NCBI GenBank assembly: GCA_964455935.1
Contig: CAYVZU010000162.1
Coordinates: 1-6,931, forward strand
Direction of reading: 5' to 3'
DNA length: 6,931 nt
Source: CAYVZU01 sp964455935
GTDB lineage: Bacteria > Fibrobacterota > CAYVZU01
Below the pieces are notes generated by a model. That model did no database searches. It was not told the origin of the DNA and was given only the letters and a program-made list of their open reading frames with translations. The position numbers and the translations under genes were made by a program. This document shows positions 4,929 through 6,931 of this stretch, one piece after another; position 1 is the first letter of the stretch; each line of letters opens with the position of its first letter.

Positions 4929-6679
4929 ATGCAGGAATTTGGAAAACGGATCGGCCGTGACATTCTGGTGTTCGACGGCGGGATGGGGACCATGATCTAC
5001 TCCCGCGGGGTGTATATCAACACCTGTTTCGAGGAGTTGAACCTTTCCAACCCCAAGTTGGTCAAGTCCATCCACGAGGAATACCTTGCGGCCGGCGCCG
5101 ATGTTGTCGAATCGAACACCTTTGGGGCCAACCGGCTTAAACTGACCCCCTACGGCCTTGCCGAGCGGGTAGTTGAAATCAATCGCCGCGGTGTGGAAAT
5201 CGCCAAGGAGGCCGCGCAGGGCAAGGGCCATGTGGCGGCATCCATCGGACCTCTGGGCCAGCAAATTGAGCCTTTTGGCCAGATATCGCTGGCGCGGGCC
5301 CGGGAGATTTACGGCGAATACATCGGAGCGATTCTCGAAGCCCGGCCCGATCTGCTCCTGTTCGAAACCTTCGAGAACATCCAGGAACTGCAACTGGCCC
5401 TGGAAATCGTGCGAGCCCAAACGGATCTACCCGTCATCACCCAGATGACGTTCGGCGAGAGCTTCGCGACACGGTTCGGCACAAGCCCCGCGCAAATGGT
5501 GGCGGCCGTCAAGGCCTTTGATCCGGCCGCGATCGGGGTTAATTGCGGGGTGGGCCCTCAGCACGCCCTGGACCTGGTCCGCCAGATCGTGCCTTTGACG
5601 CCAAGGCCGGTCATTGCCCAGCCCAATGCCGGTCTGCCCCGGGAGATCCAGGGCCGGAGGCTTTATCTCTCCTCGCCCGAGTACCATGCCGAATACGCCA
5701 AACGCATGATCCAAAGCGGCGCCCTTCTCATTGGCGGATGCTGCGGCACCACGCCCGAACATATCCGAGCCATTCACGCCGCCGTCAGAGCCCTTTCGCC
5801 TTCGGTTGCCGTTTCGGCGCAACCCGCCAAAGAAACAGCCGTTGGCGCCGCCGCCAAACCCGAAGTGCCCACAGCCGAGAAGAGCGGGTTCGCCCGCAAA
5901 CTGATGTCGGGCGAATTCGTGGTTTCCGTCGAGATGAGCCCGCCCAAAGGATTCGATCCCGCCCGGGTCCTGCAAGGCGTGCAGAAGCTGCGCGATTCAG
6001 GCATCGTCGATGCCGTGAACATTCCAGACGGCCCCCGCGCGGTGGCCCGGATGAGCCCTCTGGCCTTGGCCGTGCTTGTCCGTTCCAATCTGGGTTCCGA
6101 GGTCATTCTTCACTACTGCTGCCGCGACCGCAATATTCTTGGAATGCAGGCCGACCTGTTGGGCATGCAGGCCCTGGGGCTTCACAACGTGCTGGTCATC
6201 ACGGGCGATCCGCCCAAGCTGGGCGACTATCCCAATGCAACGGCCGTGTTTGATGTGGATTCCATTGGGCTTACCCGGATCGTAAAAGGCCTCAACCAGG
6301 GCCTTGACCTGGGGCGCAATCCCATCAATGAGCCCACCCGGTTCTTTATTGGCGTGGGNNNNNNNNNNCGCAGCTCCTGAAAAGCTTCCTCCACCGCATC
6401 AAGGATTTTCGCATTCCCGTTCTGGTCGGGATTCTGCCCCTTGTCAGCTACCGAAACGCCGAATTCCTTCACAACGAAGTTCCGGGAATGAGCGTGCCCG
6501 AAAAAATCCGAAACGCCTTGCGCGAAATTTCGGCTGCGGAAAAGGCCCAGGAATACGGGATCCAGATCGCGCGCGAGTCACTGGCGGCCGCCCGGTCCCT
6601 GGTTCAGGGCGTCTATGTCATGCCGCCCTTCGGCAAGGTCGAAGCAGCTCTGCGGATTTTGGATGGGAACGCGCAATAA
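4929..6679 (+). CDS. Bifunctional homocysteine S-methyltransferase / methylenetetrahydrofolate reductase (YitJ type), interrupted by assembly gap
   Basis: The first 477 codons (to 6358) and the last 102 (6371-6676, stop TAA 6677-6679) belong to one gene split by ten N. Residues 11-288 are a homocysteine methyltransferase with the zinc cysteines C206 (GVNCG) and C271/C272 (GGCCGTT), which bind the homocysteine thiolate. An Ala/Pro-rich linker spans about 290-320. From about 328 it is a MetF-type reductase: Glu335 in VEMSPPKG matches the catalytic glutamate of MetF, with HYCCRDRN and TGDPPK following. The tail contains VPVLVG-like IPVLVGILPL and VPGMSVPEKI, as expected. B. subtilis YitJ, the reference for this architecture, has about 612 residues, so roughly 35 residues are missing in the gap. 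There is no cobalamin-binding domain, so the fusion differs from full-length MetH. It would reduce methylene-THF to methyl-THF and make methionine from homocysteine; the methyl donor and any corrinoid partner are not shown here. It is transcribed away from the kinase operon. Confidence 0.93.
6359..6368. other. Assembly gap (10 N)
   Basis: The ten N are a placeholder, not real length. The reading frame before the gap and the one after differ by one base when the ten N are counted. For an intact gene the true missing length must be 3k+2 bases, and comparison with the family suggests about 35 codons. The open frames that appear to end or begin around the gap are artefacts. Confidence 0.95.
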
Positions 6680-6684
6680 GAAAC

Positions 6685-6871
6685 TACTCACCACAGAGAT
6701 CACGGAGAAAGAAGGATATTGGCTCAAACGGCTACACCCTGGATTACTCCCCGGAAGTAAGGCGACTGCGATTGCATAGCAGCCTTGGACTTATTGCTTA
6801 TCTTTGAATCCCTCTTCTCTGTGACCTTTGTGCATTTCGACAAGCTCAATGCATCGCCTCTGTGGTGAGTA
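6685..6871. repeat. 187-bp element with perfect 14-bp inverted ends (CACAGAG type)
   Basis: TACTCACCACAGAG (6685-6698) is the exact reverse complement of CTCTGTGGTGAGTA (6858-6871). Similarity continues inward: TCACGGAGAAAGAAGG (6700-6715) matches, with changes, the reverse complement of CCCTCTTCTCTGTGA (6810-6824). The right arm is longer because of a small palindromic segment at 6832-6852. The core also contains TTACT/AGTAA (6744-6760). No protein is encoded. It begins six bases after the methyltransferase stop and may also act as a transcript end. It looks like a non-autonomous, miniature-transposon-like repeat; mobility is not shown. Confidence 0.75.
6832..6852. repeat. 21-bp palindromic segment nested in the right arm of the 187-bp element
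   Basis: The segment begins GCATT and ends AATGC, which are reverse complements, around the core TCGACAAGCTC. The 5-bp direct repeat TGCAT borders it (6831-6835 and 6850-6854). Removing it brings the right arm of the enclosing element closer to the left arm, which suggests insertion of a small repeat into an older one. Confidence 0.45.
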
Positions 6872-6931
6872 TTTCCAATTCAGGTTCTTCCGACTTTTCA
6901 GTGGGTACCCCCCACATATAGTGTGAGAAGG
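6872..6931. other. Non-coding tail with a short hairpin
   Basis: No coding sequence is supported here. GTGGG (6901-6905) pairs with CCCAC (6911-6915) around TACCC, followed by ATATAGTGTGAG. It may be the edge of another repeat or a leader continuing beyond the window; too little is visible to say. Confidence 0.35.

Noticed and set aside
4674..5420. A 248-codon open frame on the minus strand
   Set aside because: Most of it is antisense to the homocysteine methyltransferase domain and the rest runs through the inverted-repeat element. No domain or ribosome-binding site supports it.
6304..6807. A separate gene, or a pseudogene break, around the N run
   Set aside because: The apparent frame change is caused by the placeholder length of the gap. 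Both flanks match one MTHFR domain in the right order.

Overview
The window is high-GC bacterial DNA from an unidentified, probably Gram-negative, environmental lineage. A run of ten N at 6359-6368 marks an assembly gap, which points to a draft or metagenome contig. No rRNA, tRNA, CRISPR array or transposase gene is visible. I cannot name the phylum from the sequence alone.

Layout. (1) 1-306, plus strand: the 3' part of a STAS-domain anti-sigma-factor antagonist, with a terminator-like hairpin just after its stop. (2) 307-604: a convergent intergenic stretch without a gene, holding several short inverted repeats. (3) 4554 down to 605, minus strand: a compact three-gene unit, read as histidine kinase with GAF domains, then a single-domain response regulator, then a 585-residue protein joining a ParA/MinD-like ATPase to a LysM/M23 peptidoglycan peptidase through one membrane segment. 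The kinase and regulator overlap by 4 bp (ATGA). The regulator and the fusion protein are 21 bp apart, and a strong Shine-Dalgarno sequence precedes a TTG start. (4) 4555-4928: a divergent intergenic region with a short direct repeat, a pyrimidine tract and a 126-bp element bounded by perfect 19-bp inverted repeats, directly upstream of the next gene. (5) 4929-6679, plus strand: a YitJ-type fusion of homocysteine S-methyltransferase and methylenetetrahydrofolate reductase, interrupted only by the assembly gap. (6) 6680-6931: non-coding DNA with a second inverted-repeat element of about 187 bp, which seems to carry a smaller palindromic insert in its right arm.

How the genes may work together. 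The minus-strand unit reads as a signalling module. A kinase with sensory GAF domains phosphorylates a receiver that has no output domain, and the next gene puts a ParA-type ATPase and a cell-wall peptidase in one membrane-spanning chain. My inference is that the module couples an internal signal or cell-position cue to peptidoglycan cleavage, in a way reminiscent of FtsEX-EnvC but built from different parts. This fusion is the most unusual item in the window. The convergent STAS gene is also a signalling component, but nothing in the sequence ties it to the same pathway. The methionine/folate gene is ordinary metabolism; its interest lies in the structured repeat in its leader.
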